Shown piece after piece: positions 1-9,561 of a DNA stretch of 64,000 bases. This stretch comes from Sphingopyxis sp. H050. Lineage in GTDB: Bacteria > Pseudomonadota > Alphaproteobacteria > Sphingomonadales > Sphingomonadaceae. The position numbers and the translations under genes were made by a program. Within the stretch, counting starts at the first letter, position 1. Each line of letters starts with the position of its first letter. The notes below the pieces were generated by a model. That model was not told where the DNA came from, made no database searches, and was given only the letters and a program-made list of their open reading frames with translations. Location of the stretch: contig NZ_LNRZ01000004.1 in NCBI RefSeq assembly GCF_001468265.1, positions 1 to 64,000 on the forward strand, given 5' to 3'.

Positions 1-60
1 CCCCCCCCCCTCGAAGCGTGCCGGGCCATTTTGCATTCCCAACCCGTAAAGAGGTGACTT

Positions 61-186
61 ATGACGTTTCGTGCGATCCTTCTCGCCCTGATGGCAAGCT
101 TTCTGGTCGCTGGCTGCAATACGGTGAAAGGGGTTGGTCGCGATATCGAGTCGGTCGGTCAGGCGGGCAGCGACGCGATCGACTGA
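61..186 (+). CDS. Entericidin-like small lipoprotein
   Basis: This 41-residue protein has the build of the entericidin A/B family: a short hydrophobic signal segment (ILLALMASFLVAGC) ending in a lipobox whose cysteine would be lipidated, then a small polar tail beginning NTVKGVGRDIES. Family members are tiny envelope lipoproteins, and in E. coli EcnA/EcnB act as an antidote/toxin pair. Here only one copy is seen, so no toxin–antidote role can be claimed. The ATG follows a good ribosome binding site (agaggtg) with proper spacing. The gene converges on tatC with a 13-nt gap. Family assignment rests on size, lipobox and the VKGxGxD pattern. Confidence 0.8.
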   Translation: MTFRAILLALMASFLVAGCNTVKGVGRDIESVGQAGSDAID

Positions 187-199
187 TCGGGAAGACGAC

Positions 200-1012
200 T
201 TACCCACCAGCCTCTTCGAGAGGCTCGACAGGCGCCTCTTCGGCGCCTGTTTTGCGTCGGCGCTGGGTAAACCAGATCGCGACGATCGACATCTCGTACA
301 GGAAGCAAAGCGGGATCGCGAGCAGCAGCTGGCTCAGGATGTCGGGCGGGGTGAACACGGCAGCGATCGCAAAGGCGCCGACGATCATATAGCGGCGCGC
401 CCCAATGAGTTGCTGACGCGTCACCAGCCCCGCACGCTCGATCAGCATCAACAGGATCGGGAGCAGGAAGGCGATGCCGAACGCCATGATGAATTGCATC
501 ACGAAGCTGAGGTAGTTGCCGACCGATGGCAGCGCTTCCTGCGTCACCCCACCCACTTCGCCCTGATAGCCGAGCAGGAATTTGAGCGCGATGGGGATGG
601 TGATGAAATAGGCGAAGCAGGCGCCGATGGTGAACAGCACCGGCGTCGCAAACAGGAACGGCAGCAACGCCCGCTTTTCCTTGCGGTAGAGCCCGGGCGC
701 CACGAATTTCCACAGCTGGTTCGCGATCACCGGAAAGGCGATCATCATCGCCGCGAACAACGCGACCTTGATCTCGACGAAGAAGGCCTCGAACAGCTGG
801 GTATAGATCAGCCTCCCCTGCCCGGCGACGACCAGCGGGTGAACCAGGATGCCGAAGATCGGCCGCGCAAAATAAAGACAGACCCCGAAAGCGAGGCCGA
901 TCGCCACCAACGACTTCAACAGCCGCGAGCGCAGCTCGATCAGATGGTCGAGCAGCGGCATCTTGCCGCCGCTGCCATCCTCATCGATGGTGACCGGGCT
1001 TTCCGCGGTCAT
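200..1012 (-). CDS. tatC: Sec-independent translocase subunit TatC
   Basis: A 270-residue polytopic inner-membrane protein. TatC forms the twin-arginine signal receptor with TatB and exports folded proteins. The N-terminal region carries the conserved MPLLDHLIELRSRLLKS segment of the family. Several hydrophobic helices follow, and FxxAPGLYRKEKRALLPF matches the conserved TatC periplasmic/loop region. Its ATG overlaps the tatB stop by four bases (ATGA), so the two are translationally coupled. It is the last gene of the minus-strand argS–tatC operon. The C-terminal tail is slightly longer and more charged than the E. coli protein. Confidence 0.97.
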   Translation of the reverse strand: MTAESPVTIDEDGSGGKMPLLDHLIELRSRLLKSLVAIGLAFGVCLYFARPIFGILVHPLVVAGQGRLIYTQLFEAFFVEIKVALFAAMMIAFPVIANQLWKFVAPGLYRKEKRALLPFLFATPVLFTIGACFAYFITIPIALKFLLGYQGEVGGVTQEALPSVGNYLSFVMQFIMAFGIAFLLPILLMLIERAGLVTRQQLIGARRYMIVGAFAIAAVFTPPDILSQLLLAIPLCFLYEMSIVAIWFTQRRRKTGAEEAPVEPLEEAGG

Positions 1013-1386
1013 GGCAGCGGTCCGCCGCGCGGCGGCATGTCATGCGTCTCGGGCTGGTTCGCCGCGGGCGCATCACCAGGCGTTTCGGACTGGCCATCGT
1101 CGGCCACGGCCGGAGCGGACGGCGGCGTGCCCGCCGCTACATCGTCCAGGCGGGGAAATTCGCGCATGATCGCGTCATTCTGCGCGCGCCACTGCTTTTC
1201 GAGCTCTTCGAGTTCGGCCTCGCGCATCATGGTATCCAGGCCCGAGCGGAAATGGCGCGCCATGCCGCGCGCCTTGCCGACCCATTTGCCGACAAAACGC
1301 ATCGCCTTGGGCAGATCCTTGGGGCCGATGACGACCAGGGCCACCACGATGACGAGCAGCAACTCGGTCGGCGCGACGTCGAACAT
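1009..1386 (-). CDS. tatB: Sec-independent translocase subunit TatB
   Basis: A 125-residue protein with one N-terminal membrane helix (ELLLVIVVALVVIGPKDLP) containing the GPKDLP hinge diagnostic of TatB. An amphipathic helix follows, then an acidic Pro/Ala-rich tail that is probably disordered. TatB works with TatC in recognising twin-arginine precursors at the inner membrane. It sits between tatA and tatC, 35 nt after tatA and overlapping tatC by four bases. The gene order and the hinge sequence distinguish it from TatA. Confidence 0.95.
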   Translation of the reverse strand: MFDVAPTELLLVIVVALVVIGPKDLPKAMRFVGKWVGKARGMARHFRSGLDTMMREAELEELEKQWRAQNDAIMREFPRLDDVAAGTPPSAPAVADDGQSETPGDAPAANQPETHDMPPRGGPLP

Positions 1387-1421
1387 GAATTAAGGCTTCC
1401 CCCGCAGGCAGAAATGCGCGG

Positions 1422-1646
1422 TCAGCGGCTTTCAGTTTCGGCGGTCGGCGTCGGCGTCACATCAGGGGCGCGCTGGCCTTCGATCTGCTTCGGCGCAGGG
1501 GGCGTGTCGTCGTCCGCCATGCCCTTCTTGAAACTCTTGATGCCCTTGGCGACGTCGCCCATCATGTCGGAAAAGCGGCCCTTGCCGAACAGCAAGAGGA
1601 CTAGGATACCGACCACGAGCCAGTGCCAGATGCTGAAGCTACCCAT
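1422..1646 (-). CDS. tatA: Sec-independent translocase subunit TatA
   Basis: A 74-residue protein with the TatA signature: an N-terminal hydrophobic helix ([18 protein letters not shown]), the FGKGR hinge, then an amphipathic helix ([16 protein letters not shown]) with the characteristic FKKG. TatA oligomers form the protein-conducting element of the Tat system. The ATG is preceded by an AAGGAGAATT-type ribosome site. It lies 25 nt downstream of scpB and starts the tatABC segment of the operon. The tail is short and rich in Pro/Thr, as is common in alphaproteobacteria. Confidence 0.95.
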   Translation of the reverse strand: MGSFSIWHWLVVGILVLLLFGKGRFSDMMGDVAKGIKSFKKGMADDDTPPAPKQIEGQRAPDVTPTPTAETESR

Positions 1647-1671
1647 CTCAAATTCTCCTTGAAGGGCTCAT

Positions 1672-2265
1672 CTAGGCTTCTTCGCCGTCTTTTACTAGAT
1701 CCAGCTCGCCCATCGCCTCCTCGAAAGCAAGATCGACGGGATCGAGCAAGCCGGCCGCGCGCAAATCCTCGATTCCCGGCAGGTCCTTGCGGCTCGTGAG
1801 GCCGAAATGCTGCAGGAAGGCGTCGGTGGTCTTGTAGATCAGCGGCCGCCCCGGAACTTCGCGGCGCCCGGCGGGCGCGATCCACTCGGCTTCCATCAGC
1901 ACGTCGAGCGTGCCCTTCGAGGTCTGGACCCCGCGGATCGCCTCGATCTCGGCGCGGCTGACCGGTTCGTGATACGCGACGATCGCCAGCACCTCGGCCG
2001 CCGCGCGCGACAGCTTGCGCGGATCGTCGCGTTCGCGGCGCAGCAGGTGCGCCAGATCGGCCGGCGTCTGGAAGTGCCAATGGCCGCCGCGCTCGACGAG
2101 CTCGATCCCGCTGCCGTCATGTCGTTCGGCGATCCTTGCGATGATCGCGCGCACCTCGCCGGCCGTCATTTCATCGCCGAGCCGACCCGCGACTTGCCGG
2201 GCGTCGAGCGGCTCGTCGCTCGCGAACAGCATCGCCTCGATGGCGCGTTCCAGATCGTCGATCAT
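1672..2265 (-). CDS. scpB: Segregation and condensation protein B
   Basis: A 197-residue ScpB protein, made of winged-helix domains. With ScpA it binds the SMC ATPase and helps compact and segregate the chromosome. Recognisable family stretches are ALLFASDEPL-like near the N-terminus (here IEAMLFASDEPL), LSRAAAEVLAIVAYHEPVSR in the middle and RPLIYKTTDAFLQHFGL toward the C-terminus. The start codon overlaps the scpA stop by four bases (ATGA), giving coupled translation with its partner. Confidence 0.96.
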   Translation of the reverse strand: MIDDLERAIEAMLFASDEPLDARQVAGRLGDEMTAGEVRAIIARIAERHDGSGIELVERGGHWHFQTPADLAHLLRRERDDPRKLSRAAAEVLAIVAYHEPVSRAEIEAIRGVQTSKGTLDVLMEAEWIAPAGRREVPGRPLIYKTTDAFLQHFGLTSRKDLPGIEDLRAAGLLDPVDLAFEEAMGELDLVKDGEEA

Positions 2266-3050
2266 GCCGGTTGTTGTCCCATCTGGGCCGCTTTCAGATA
2301 CAGGGGTTCGAACGCCCCCTCCTGTTTCAGGTCGACGCGCCCTTGCCGCGCAAGCTCGAGCGCCGCGACGAAACTCGACGCAATCGCCGAGCGGCGCAAG
2401 GGCCCGTCATAGTCCGCCGGCAGGAAAGCCGACAGCTCCGCCCAGTCGAGCTGAATGCCGATCAGCCGTTCCAGATGGTGCAACGCGGCGTCGAGCGTAA
2501 TCACGGGACGCCGCGACACCATATGTACGACCGGCTCGGTACGCAGCTTCACCTGCCCATAGGCCGACAGGAGATCATAGAGGCTGGCATCCCAGCGCCG
2601 CAGCTTCACATCGCGCAGTCCCTCGGGCCGCGCGCGCAGGAACACGTCCCGGCCGACGCAATCGCGCGCGAGCAGCCGCGCCGCCGCCTCGCGCATCGCC
2701 GCAAGCCGCTGAAGACGCAGTTGCAGACGGAGCGCCAGTTCGTCGGGCGACGGCTCTTCGAGCGGATCCTTCGGAAGCAAGAGCGCCGACTTGAGATAGG
2801 CGAGCCACGCCGCCATTACGAGATAATCGGCCGCCACTTCCAGCTTCGCGCGCATCTCGGCGATGAAGCCCAGATATTGCTCGACAAGCTGAAGGATCGA
2901 AATCTGCCGCAGATCGACCTTCTGGCTGCGCGCCAGCGTCAACAGCAGGTCGAGCGGGCCTTCCCAGCTGTCCAGGCTGAGTTGCAGCGCGTCCTCGCGC
3001 TCCGCTGCCGCCGCCGGAGCCAGTTCGAAATCGAGCGGCAGCTCTTCCAT
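2262..3050 (-). CDS. scpA: Segregation and condensation protein A
   Basis: About 262 residues from the ATG encoding MEELPLDFEL. The frame stays open further upstream, but that part overlaps nagZ and is not protein-like for this family. ScpA is the kleisin subunit that bridges SMC heads and binds ScpB. Visible signatures are SWEGPLDLLLTLARSQKVDL near the N-terminus and YLVMAAWLAYLKSALLLP, both typical of ScpA. It begins 7 nt after the nagZ stop and overlaps scpB by four bases, so it belongs to the same operon. Confidence 0.95.
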   Translation of the reverse strand: MEELPLDFELAPAAAAEREDALQLSLDSWEGPLDLLLTLARSQKVDLRQISILQLVEQYLGFIAEMRAKLEVAADYLVMAAWLAYLKSALLLPKDPLEEPSPDELALRLQLRLQRLAAMREAAARLLARDCVGRDVFLRARPEGLRDVKLRRWDASLYDLLSAYGQVKLRTEPVVHMVSRRPVITLDAALHHLERLIGIQLDWAELSAFLPADYDGPLRRSAIASSFVAALELARQGRVDLKQEGAFEPLYLKAAQMGQQPA

Positions 3051-3057
3051 CAGGATC

Positions 3058-4065
3058 TCAGGCGACCGCAAGCAGCGCATCGCGCTGGTCGACGAGCACC
3101 CCGAATTCGCGTGGGTCGTGCTTGCCCGAAATGCGGTCCATCGCGCCTTCCAGCCGCGCGCGCGATACGGTGCTGATCGGATCGAGGGCCTTGGCGATCC
3201 CGACCATGTCGTCCATCTTCGCCCAACAGTTGAGCGCGATATCGCAGCCGGCGGCAATCGCATCGGCGGCGCGCGAGGGTACGTCGCCCGACAGCGCTTT
3301 CATATCCAGATCGTCGGTCATCAACAGCCCGTGAAAGCCCACCCGCTGACGGATGATGCCGTCGATGATCGTCGGCGACAGCGTCGCCGGCAGATGCTCG
3401 TCCCATGCCTCGAACACCACATGGCAGGTCATCGCCATCGCCGCGTCGCGCAGCGCCGCGAAGGGTGCGAGATCGGTCAGCAGGTCGTGGTCCGACGCGG
3501 ATACGCGCGACAATTTCTCGTGCGAGTCGAACAAGGCGCGGCCGTGGCCCGGGATGTGCTTGACGATCCCGACAACGCCGCCGTCCTGCAGGCCGCTCAG
3601 AATCGCGCGGCCGAGTGCCGCGACGCGCATCGGTTCGCTGCCCAGCGCACGGTCGCCGATCACGTCGCTCGCGCCGGGCTGACGCACGTCCAGCAACGGC
3701 AGGCAATCGACGGTTATACCGACCTCGGCCAGCATCGCGGCAAGCGCCATCGCGTTGAGCCGCGCCGCCTCGATCGCACTGGCGGGCGCGCGCTCATACA
3801 GCTCGTCGAACGCCGCGCCGCTCGGGAAATCGGGCCATTCGGGCGCCTTCATGCGCGCGACGCGTCCGCCCTCCTGATCGATCAGGATCGGCAAGTTTGT
3901 TCGCCCGTCGAGGCTCCGCAGATCGTCGGTCAGCCGCCGCAATTGCTCGCGATTCTCGATGTTGCGGCCGAACAGAATATAGCCCGCGGGATCGCTGTCG
4001 CGAAAAAAGGCGCGCTCGTCGTCGGTCAGGGTCAGGCCCGAAAGGCCAAAAATTGCAGGTATCAT
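3058..4065 (-). CDS. nagZ: Beta-N-acetylhexosaminidase (cell-wall recycling)
   Basis: A 335-residue glycoside hydrolase family 3 enzyme. NagZ removes N-acetylglucosamine from anhydro-muropeptides in the cytoplasm during peptidoglycan recycling. The diagnostic loop KHIPGHG followed by DSH carries the Asp-His catalytic dyad, and the catalytic nucleophile Asp lies in MTDDLDMKAL. The N-terminal GYILFGRNIEN is also typical. There is no signal peptide, which fits a cytoplasmic enzyme. The ATG is preceded by a GGAGG site. AmpD, which acts in the same pathway, is encoded elsewhere in this window at 48100–48789. Confidence 0.95.
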   Translation of the reverse strand: MIPAIFGLSGLTLTDDERAFFRDSDPAGYILFGRNIENREQLRRLTDDLRSLDGRTNLPILIDQEGGRVARMKAPEWPDFPSGAAFDELYERAPASAIEAARLNAMALAAMLAEVGITVDCLPLLDVRQPGASDVIGDRALGSEPMRVAALGRAILSGLQDGGVVGIVKHIPGHGRALFDSHEKLSRVSASDHDLLTDLAPFAALRDAAMAMTCHVVFEAWDEHLPATLSPTIIDGIIRQRVGFHGLLMTDDLDMKALSGDVPSRAADAIAAGCDIALNCWAKMDDMVGIAKALDPISTVSRARLEGAMDRISGKHDPREFGVLVDQRDALLAVA

Positions 4066-4160
4066 CGTGCGTCAACCTCCATAGGTCGGCGCCCCCTCTT
4101 TCCGCAATATGCCATGACGATGGTTATCAACCAATGTCCAGTGCGGCCAGAGGAGCCAAA

Positions 4161-4931
4161 TCAGCGAACGACGACACAATTTTCGCCCGCAACGCGCATT
4201 TTTGCGCACAATGACTGGGCTCCGGCGGCCGATCCCGCCGAAGCCCTCAGGCGATAGACGGTCTTTTCGCCCGCCTCGGTCGGCGAAATCGATTTTCCGA
4301 GATCGGCAAGATACGGGAAACGCTTCGAAAGATTGGTCCACGCCTTGTTCGCGGCCGCTTCGCTGCTGAACGCGCCCAGCTGTATCGTGCCCGAACCGGG
4401 GGCCGCGCCCGGTCCCTTGGCGGCCGCCTCGCCGGTCTTCGCCGAGGAGGCGGCTGGCTTGGCCTTGCTTTTGTCGGCGGCGGCGATCCGCGCCGTTTCG
4501 GCTTTGGCGGCCGCATCGGCTTTCGCCTTCGCGGCGGTAGCCTTTGCAGCGGCCTCGCGCTCTTCGGGGGTCACCGCCGGCTCCTCGGGCAGGCGGCTCG
4601 CATCGACCCTGCCCGATGGTTCGGCGCCTTCGGTCGCAGCGAAGCTCGCGTCGCCCTCGCCCTCGAAGGTCTTGGCGCCGTCGGTCTTGGGGGCGACCTT
4701 GTAATCGCCCTTTTCGGCGACAATCAGCTCGCCCTTGCCGCGCGCACCGCCATTTTGCATCCACCACAGGCCGCCCAGAACCGCGCCGATCAGCAGCAAG
4801 CCGCCGAACACCATGATCAGCAGCCGCGCCGGCGAAACCTCGCCATCGTCCTCAAATTCATCCGCCGCCTCGAGCCAGGGCAGGCGTTCCTCGCCTTCCA
4901 GACCCAGGCCCGCCTCTTTGTCCTCCGCCAT
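4161..4931 (-). CDS. SPOR-domain membrane protein
   Basis: A 256-residue bitopic protein. A charged N-terminal cytoplasmic part is followed by one membrane helix (LLIMVFGGLLLIGAVLGGLWW, about residues 40–60), a long Ala/Lys/Glu-rich linker and a C-terminal SPOR domain (IQLGAFSSEAAANKAW … YRLRAS). SPOR domains bind denuded septal glycan, so a role at the division site or in wall remodelling is likely. The ATG at 4931 overlaps the argS stop by one base (TGATG). A TTG one codon upstream is possible but less likely. Genes in this position (argS–SPOR–nagZ) are common in sphingomonads. Confidence 0.9.
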   Translation of the reverse strand: MAEDKEAGLGLEGEERLPWLEAADEFEDDGEVSPARLLIMVFGGLLLIGAVLGGLWWMQNGGARGKGELIVAEKGDYKVAPKTDGAKTFEGEGDASFAATEGAEPSGRVDASRLPEEPAVTPEEREAAAKATAAKAKADAAAKAETARIAAADKSKAKPAASSAKTGEAAAKGPGAAPGSGTIQLGAFSSEAAANKAWTNLSKRFPYLADLGKSISPTEAGEKTVYRLRASAGSAAGAQSLCAKMRVAGENCVVVR

Positions 4932-6658
4932 CAATTCAGCTCCTCGAGCGCCTCTACCCCCATCAGGTGGAGCCCGTTGCGGATAACCTGCCCGATTCCG
5001 TCCGCCAAATAAAGGCGGGTTGCGGTCAGTTCGGGGTCATTTGCCAAAATGACACGAGCCTCGGGACGATCATTACCCATGTTCCACCAGGCGTGGAACG
5101 CGGCGGCGACTTCGCCGAGGAAAAAGGCGATCCGGTGCGGCTCGCGCGCCGACGCCGCCGATTCGACGATCCGCGGGAACTGCGCGAGCAATTTGACGAT
5201 CGCGAGTTCGTAATCGGCGAGCCGCGCCGGGATCGGGGCCGCCTCGGCAACGCCCGCCTCGGCGAGCTTGCGCTTCAGCGACGCGATCCGCGCATGGGCA
5301 TATTGGACGTAAAACACCGGATTGTCGCGCGAGGCCTCGACCACCTTGGCAAAGTCGAAATCCATCTGCGCATCGGCTTTGCGCGTCAGCATGGTGAAAC
5401 GCACCGCATCCTTGCCCACCTCGTCGACGATGTCGGCAAGCGTGACGAAATTGCCCGCGCGCTTCGACATCTTGAACGGCTCGCCATTTTTGAGCAGCCG
5501 CACCATCTGCACCAGTTTGACGTCGAATTTCTTCGTGCCGCCGGTCAGTGCGGCGACCGCGGCCTTGATCCGCTTCACCGTGCCGGCATGGTCCGCGCCC
5601 CAGATATCGATCAGCTCGTCGGCGTCCTGGCTCTTCTGGAAATGATATGCGAGATCCGCGCCGAAATAGGTCCAGCTGCCGTCCGACTTCTTGATCGGGC
5701 GGTCCTGATCGTCGCCGAACTGCGTCGAGCGGAACAGCGGCAGCTCGACCGGCTCCCAATCCTCCGGCGTCTCGCCCTTCGGCGCTTCGAGCACGCCGTC
5801 ATAGACAAGCCCATGATCGCGCAGCCATTTTTCGGCATCGGCCGGCTTCCCCTCGGCCTGCAGCTGGGCTTCGGACGAGAAGAGGTCGTGGTGGATGCCA
5901 AGCTTGGCGAGATCGCCCCGGATCATGTCCATCATCGCGCTGACCGCCTCGGCACGGAACAGGCCGAGCCAAGCCTCTTCGGGCGCGCCAACATAGCGAT
6001 CGCCATATTCGGCCGCGAGCTTCGCCGCGACGGGCTTCAGATAGTCGCCGGGATACAGCCCCTCCGGGATCGCGCCGATATCTTCGCCCAGCGCCTCGCG
6101 GTAACGCATGTGCACCGAGCGCGCGAGCACGTCGACCTGCGCGCCGGCATCGTTGACATAATATTCGCGGGTGACGGCATGTCCTGCATATTCGAGCAGC
6201 GCGGCGAGCGCGTCGCCGACAACCGCGCCCCGGCAATGCCCGACGTGCATGGGACCGGTCGGGTTGGCGGATACATATTCGACGTTTACGCGCCGACCTT
6301 CACCCATATTCGAGCGACCGTAATCGGCCGCCTCGGCATGGATCAAGGCCAGCTCGTCCCGCCAGCTGTCATCGGCGAGGCGCATGTTGATGAAGCCCGG
6401 CCCGGCGACGCTCGCTTCGGTCACTTCGCCCAAGGCGCCGAGCTCGGCGACAAGTGCCTCGGCCAGCGCTCGCGGATTGGTGGCGGCGGGCTTCGCGAGC
6501 ACCATTGCGGCGTTGGTCGCGACGTCGCCGTGCGCGGGATCACGCGGCGGTTCGACGCTGATCGCACTGCGGTCGAGCCCCGCGGGCAACGCGTCACGCG
6601 CGACGAGCGCATCGAGCGCGGCGTTGATATGGTCGGTAAAACGGCTGAACAGGGTCAC
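4931..6658 (-). CDS. argS: Arginyl-tRNA synthetase
   Basis: A 575-residue class I aminoacyl-tRNA synthetase that charges tRNA-Arg. The HIGH-type motif appears as ANPTGPMHVGHCRG and the KMSKS-type loop as FKMSKRAGNFVTL. An N-terminal Add-1 tRNA-binding domain and the C-terminal anticodon-binding (DALR) domain are both present, ending in GIGQVIRNGLHLMGVEALEEL. The start codon is GTG. It is the first gene of the operon running to tatC. tRNA-Arg(ACG), one of its substrates, is also in this window at 37872–37948. Confidence 0.97.
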   Translation of the reverse strand: MTLFSRFTDHINAALDALVARDALPAGLDRSAISVEPPRDPAHGDVATNAAMVLAKPAATNPRALAEALVAELGALGEVTEASVAGPGFINMRLADDSWRDELALIHAEAADYGRSNMGEGRRVNVEYVSANPTGPMHVGHCRGAVVGDALAALLEYAGHAVTREYYVNDAGAQVDVLARSVHMRYREALGEDIGAIPEGLYPGDYLKPVAAKLAAEYGDRYVGAPEEAWLGLFRAEAVSAMMDMIRGDLAKLGIHHDLFSSEAQLQAEGKPADAEKWLRDHGLVYDGVLEAPKGETPEDWEPVELPLFRSTQFGDDQDRPIKKSDGSWTYFGADLAYHFQKSQDADELIDIWGADHAGTVKRIKAAVAALTGGTKKFDVKLVQMVRLLKNGEPFKMSKRAGNFVTLADIVDEVGKDAVRFTMLTRKADAQMDFDFAKVVEASRDNPVFYVQYAHARIASLKRKLAEAGVAEAAPIPARLADYELAIVKLLAQFPRIVESAASAREPHRIAFFLGEVAAAFHAWWNMGNDRPEARVILANDPELTATRLYLADGIGQVIRNGLHLMGVEALEELN

Positions 6659-6794
6659 GGCGGATCCTAGCTTGGGTCAAATAGCGTTGCCGCGGGCCTA
6701 GCCCAGCTTCGACAACGCGAAAAGCCCTGCGCCGCCGGAAAGGCCACGCAGGGACGGCTCGAAGCGAACGGCGCGAACGGCGCCGCCGCACGCC

Positions 6795-7466
6795 TTATCG
6801 TCGGACGTTATATTCGAGCTGTTCCTGCGTCAGCTGAAAGCCGACGAGCAGTTCAAAGCTCGCCCGCTGCACCGCGGCGCGGACTTCGGGGATGCTAAGC
6901 GGGTCGATCGCGGCGTCTTCCTCGCCCGCCTTGCGCTTGCGGGTTATGCGTTCCTGGATGTCGGCGGGCAGCGTCGCGGCGGCGCGATCGACATAGGCCG
7001 ACGCCTGACCATGGCCGGTGCCGCGCACCTGGCCCTCGGGGAACGTGACCGAAACCTGCCCGATCCGCTTCGCAACGACCGCGGTGCCGCCCTGCACCAC
7101 CGTCGAAAAATAGGGCAAGGTCAGCGTCCGCGCCGGGCCGGCGTCACGGCGCGTCGCCATCACGTCGAAATCGACGAGCTGATAGACCTTCTCGCCGGTA
7201 TCGTTGCAGGTCGGCTTCACATTGGTCACCGTCGCGACGACGTCGATCGCGCTCGCGTCGCGGCTCGTTGCGGGATCGAACAGCGTGATGTCGCCGGTGT
7301 GCATCGGCACGGCGACCGCCGGGCAGGCGCTGCGCGTCGCGGTAATGCCGACGCCGCCCGACACTTCGATGTCATTGTCCTTCGCGCAGCCGGCGGCGGT
7401 CGCCATGGCCGCGGTTCCGCACAGCACGGCGATGAGCTTGCGGGGCGAGGACGAGGTGAACATCAT
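6795..7466 (-). CDS. Predicted lipoprotein of unknown function
   Basis: About 223 residues from the first ATG of an ATG-ATG pair at 7466/7463; the frame continues upstream but without a better signal sequence. The N-terminus is a lipoprotein-type signal (LIAVLCGTAAMATAAGC) with a lipobox cysteine. The mature part contains several short beta-strand-like stretches and a pattern of charged residues. I do not recognise a named domain. Sphingomonads often encode a protein of this kind near ispH. It is divergent from ispH, with about 150 nt between the starts. Confidence 0.75.
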   Translation of the reverse strand: MMFTSSSPRKLIAVLCGTAAMATAAGCAKDNDIEVSGGVGITATRSACPAVAVPMHTGDITLFDPATSRDASAIDVVATVTNVKPTCNDTGEKVYQLVDFDVMATRRDAGPARTLTLPYFSTVVQGGTAVVAKRIGQVSVTFPEGQVRGTGHGQASAYVDRAAATLPADIQERITRKRKAGEEDAAIDPLSIPEVRAAVQRASFELLVGFQLTQEQLEYNVRR

Positions 7467-7618
7467 AAAGGTCAGGCTTTCCAAAACTTCTGCAGGGCGC
7501 GGCGAAAACGTCTGTTCGACGCTCCATGCGCGCCGCTTCTTATCGGTGCGATGAACGAGGCGCAACAGGACGAAGCGCCTTTACCCGCTACGCCTTGCTG
7601 CGCTAGAGCGCGCGCATC

Positions 7619-8599
7619 ATGACCACGCCCGATCCGATCACACGCCCAGAGGGCGGCGAAACGCGAGAACTGAAGGTTTTGGTGGCCGCGCCGCGCGGCT
7701 TTTGTGCCGGGGTCGACCGCGCGATCCGTATCGTCGAGCTCGCGATCGAGCGTTTCGGCGCGCCGGTCTATGTCCGCCACGAGATCGTCCACAACCGCTA
7801 CGTCGTTGAATCGCTGAAGGCCGGGGGCGCGATTTTCGTCGAATCGCTCGGACAGGTTCCCGACGGCGTTCCGGTCGTTTTCAGCGCCCACGGCGTCCCC
7901 AAGGCCGTGCCCGCGAAGGCCGAGGCGCGCGGGCTCGACTATATCGACGCCACCTGTCCGCTGGTGTCGAAGGTCCACCGTCAGGCGGAACGCGCCCATG
8001 AAGCAGGGCGCCACATCATTTTCGTCGGCCACGCCGGCCATCCCGAAGTCATCGGCACGCTCGGCCAGCTGCCGGAGGGCGCCATGACGCTCGTCGAATC
8101 GGTCGACGACGTTGCCGGGCTGTCGCCGTCCAACCCCGAAATGCTGTCGTTCCTGACGCAGACCACGCTGTCGGTCGACGATACGCGCGACATCGTCACC
8201 GCGCTCCAGCACCGTTTTCCTGCGATCAGCGGTCCGCGCGGCGAGGATATCTGCTACGCCACGTCGAACCGCCAGGACGCCGTCAAGGCGATCGCGGGAA
8301 AGTGCGACCGGATCATCGTGATCGGCGCGCCGAACAGCTCGAACAGCCTGCGCCTTGTCGAGGTCGCCGAGCGGCTCGGCACACCGGCGCACCTCGTCCA
8401 GCGCGGCGTCGACGTCGACCCGGCGTGGCTCGACGGCATCAGCACGCTGGGGATCACCGCGGGCGCCAGTGCGCCCGAGACGCTGGTTCGCGAGGTGATC
8501 GATGCTGTCGCGGCGCGCCGCTCGATCGTCGAGGAGGTTGTGATCACCGCCGAGGAAAATATGGTGTTCAAACTGCCGCGCGGCCTCGAAGCCGCCTGA
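7619..8599 (+). CDS. ispH: 4-hydroxy-3-methylbut-2-enyl diphosphate reductase
   Basis: A 326-residue IspH (LytB), the last enzyme of the non-mevalonate isoprenoid pathway. It reduces HMBPP to IPP and DMAPP with a 4Fe-4S cluster. The three cluster cysteines are visible in [29 protein letters not shown] and [14 protein letters not shown]. The catalytic region [10 protein letters not shown] is intact. Its TGA overlaps the thrB ATG (TGATG), which implies co-expression with thrB and rnhA although the functions are unrelated. Confidence 0.97.
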   Translation: MTTPDPITRPEGGETRELKVLVAAPRGFCAGVDRAIRIVELAIERFGAPVYVRHEIVHNRYVVESLKAGGAIFVESLGQVPDGVPVVFSAHGVPKAVPAKAEARGLDYIDATCPLVSKVHRQAERAHEAGRHIIFVGHAGHPEVIGTLGQLPEGAMTLVESVDDVAGLSPSNPEMLSFLTQTTLSVDDTRDIVTALQHRFPAISGPRGEDICYATSNRQDAVKAIAGKCDRIIVIGAPNSSNSLRLVEVAERLGTPAHLVQRGVDVDPAWLDGISTLGITAGASAPETLVREVIDAVAARRSIVEEVVITAEENMVFKLPRGLEAA

Positions 8600-9561
8600 T
8601 GGCCGTCTACACCCTCGTCGATCCCGACGACCTCGCAGCACTTGTCGCGCGCTATGACATCGGCACGGTCATTTCGTGCAAGGGGATCGCCGAAGGCGTC
8701 GAAAACAGCAATTTCCTGCTCGAAACGACCGGCGGGCGCTTCATCCTGACGCTGTATGAAAAGCGCGTGCGCGAGAGCGACCTGCCGTTCTTCGTCGACC
8801 TGCTCGGCCATCTTGCGGCTAAAAACTGCCGGGTGCCGGCGATGATCTGCGACCGCGATGGTAACGCTATTCAGCGGATTGCCGATCGTGCCGCGTGCAT
8901 CATCCAATTCCTGCCTGGCATCTCGCTGACGAAACCGACGACGGGCCAATGCGAGGCGGCCGGCGCAGCGCTCGGCGCGATGCACCGCGCCGTCGCCGAC
9001 TTTCCCGGCGCGCGTGAGAACAGCATGGGCCATCGCCACTGGCGCGACATTGCCGCGTCGGCCGGCGACCTCGACATCGTGGTTCCGGGACTTCAGGCGA
9101 TCGCGGATACGGAACTCGCGTGGCTCGATGCCCACTGGCCGACCGATCTTCCGGCCCACGTCATTCACGCCGACCTTTTTCCCGACAATGTGCTGATGCT
9201 TGGCGAGACGGTAACCGGGCTGATCGACTTCTATTTCGCTGCCACCGACTATCGCGCCTACGACGTCGCCGTAACCCATGCGTCCTGGGTCTTCTCGGCC
9301 GACGGCACGCGGTGCGACAGCGGCCGCGCCAAGGCGCTGATGCGGGGATATGCCGGCCAGATCGCGCTGACCGAGGCCGAGGTCGCCGCCCTTCCCCTGC
9401 TCGCTCGCGGCGCCTCGTTGCGGTTTCTGCTGACGCGCGCGCACGACTGGGTTCATACGCCTGCCGACGCACTGGTGACGCGCAAGGACCCGACGCCCTT
9501 TCTGAACCGCCTCCGCCGCTATCAGGCGGACGACGCCGTCAGCCTGTTCGCCGCCGCATGA
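8599..9561 (+). CDS. thrB: Homoserine kinase (type II, APH fold)
   Basis: A 320-residue homoserine kinase of the aminoglycoside-phosphotransferase fold, the form found in alphaproteobacteria; it phosphorylates homoserine on the way to threonine. The catalytic loop [11 protein letters not shown] (HxDxxxxN) and the metal-binding Asp in [11 protein letters not shown] are both present. [20 protein letters not shown] at the N-terminus is typical of this ThrB type. The start overlaps the ispH stop, and its own stop overlaps the rnhA start (ATGA), making a tightly coupled three-gene unit. Confidence 0.94.
   Translation: MAVYTLVDPDDLAALVARYDIGTVISCKGIAEGVENSNFLLETTGGRFILTLYEKRVRESDLPFFVDLLGHLAAKNCRVPAMICDRDGNAIQRIADRAACIIQFLPGISLTKPTTGQCEAAGAALGAMHRAVADFPGARENSMGHRHWRDIAASAGDLDIVVPGLQAIADTELAWLDAHWPTDLPAHVIHADLFPDNVLMLGETVTGLIDFYFAATDYRAYDVAVTHASWVFSADGTRCDSGRAKALMRGYAGQIALTEAEVAALPLLARGASLRFLLTRAHDWVHTPADALVTRKDPTPFLNRLRRYQADDAVSLFAAA

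Noticed and set aside
1-20. Run of ten C at the window start as a phase-variable tract
   Set aside because: It lies at the very edge, with nothing known upstream, and may be a contig or assembly edge effect; no gene start depends on it.
4967-6670. Long plus-strand open frame opposite argS
   Set aside because: Antisense shadow caused by GC-rich codon bias; ArgS motifs are intact on the minus strand.
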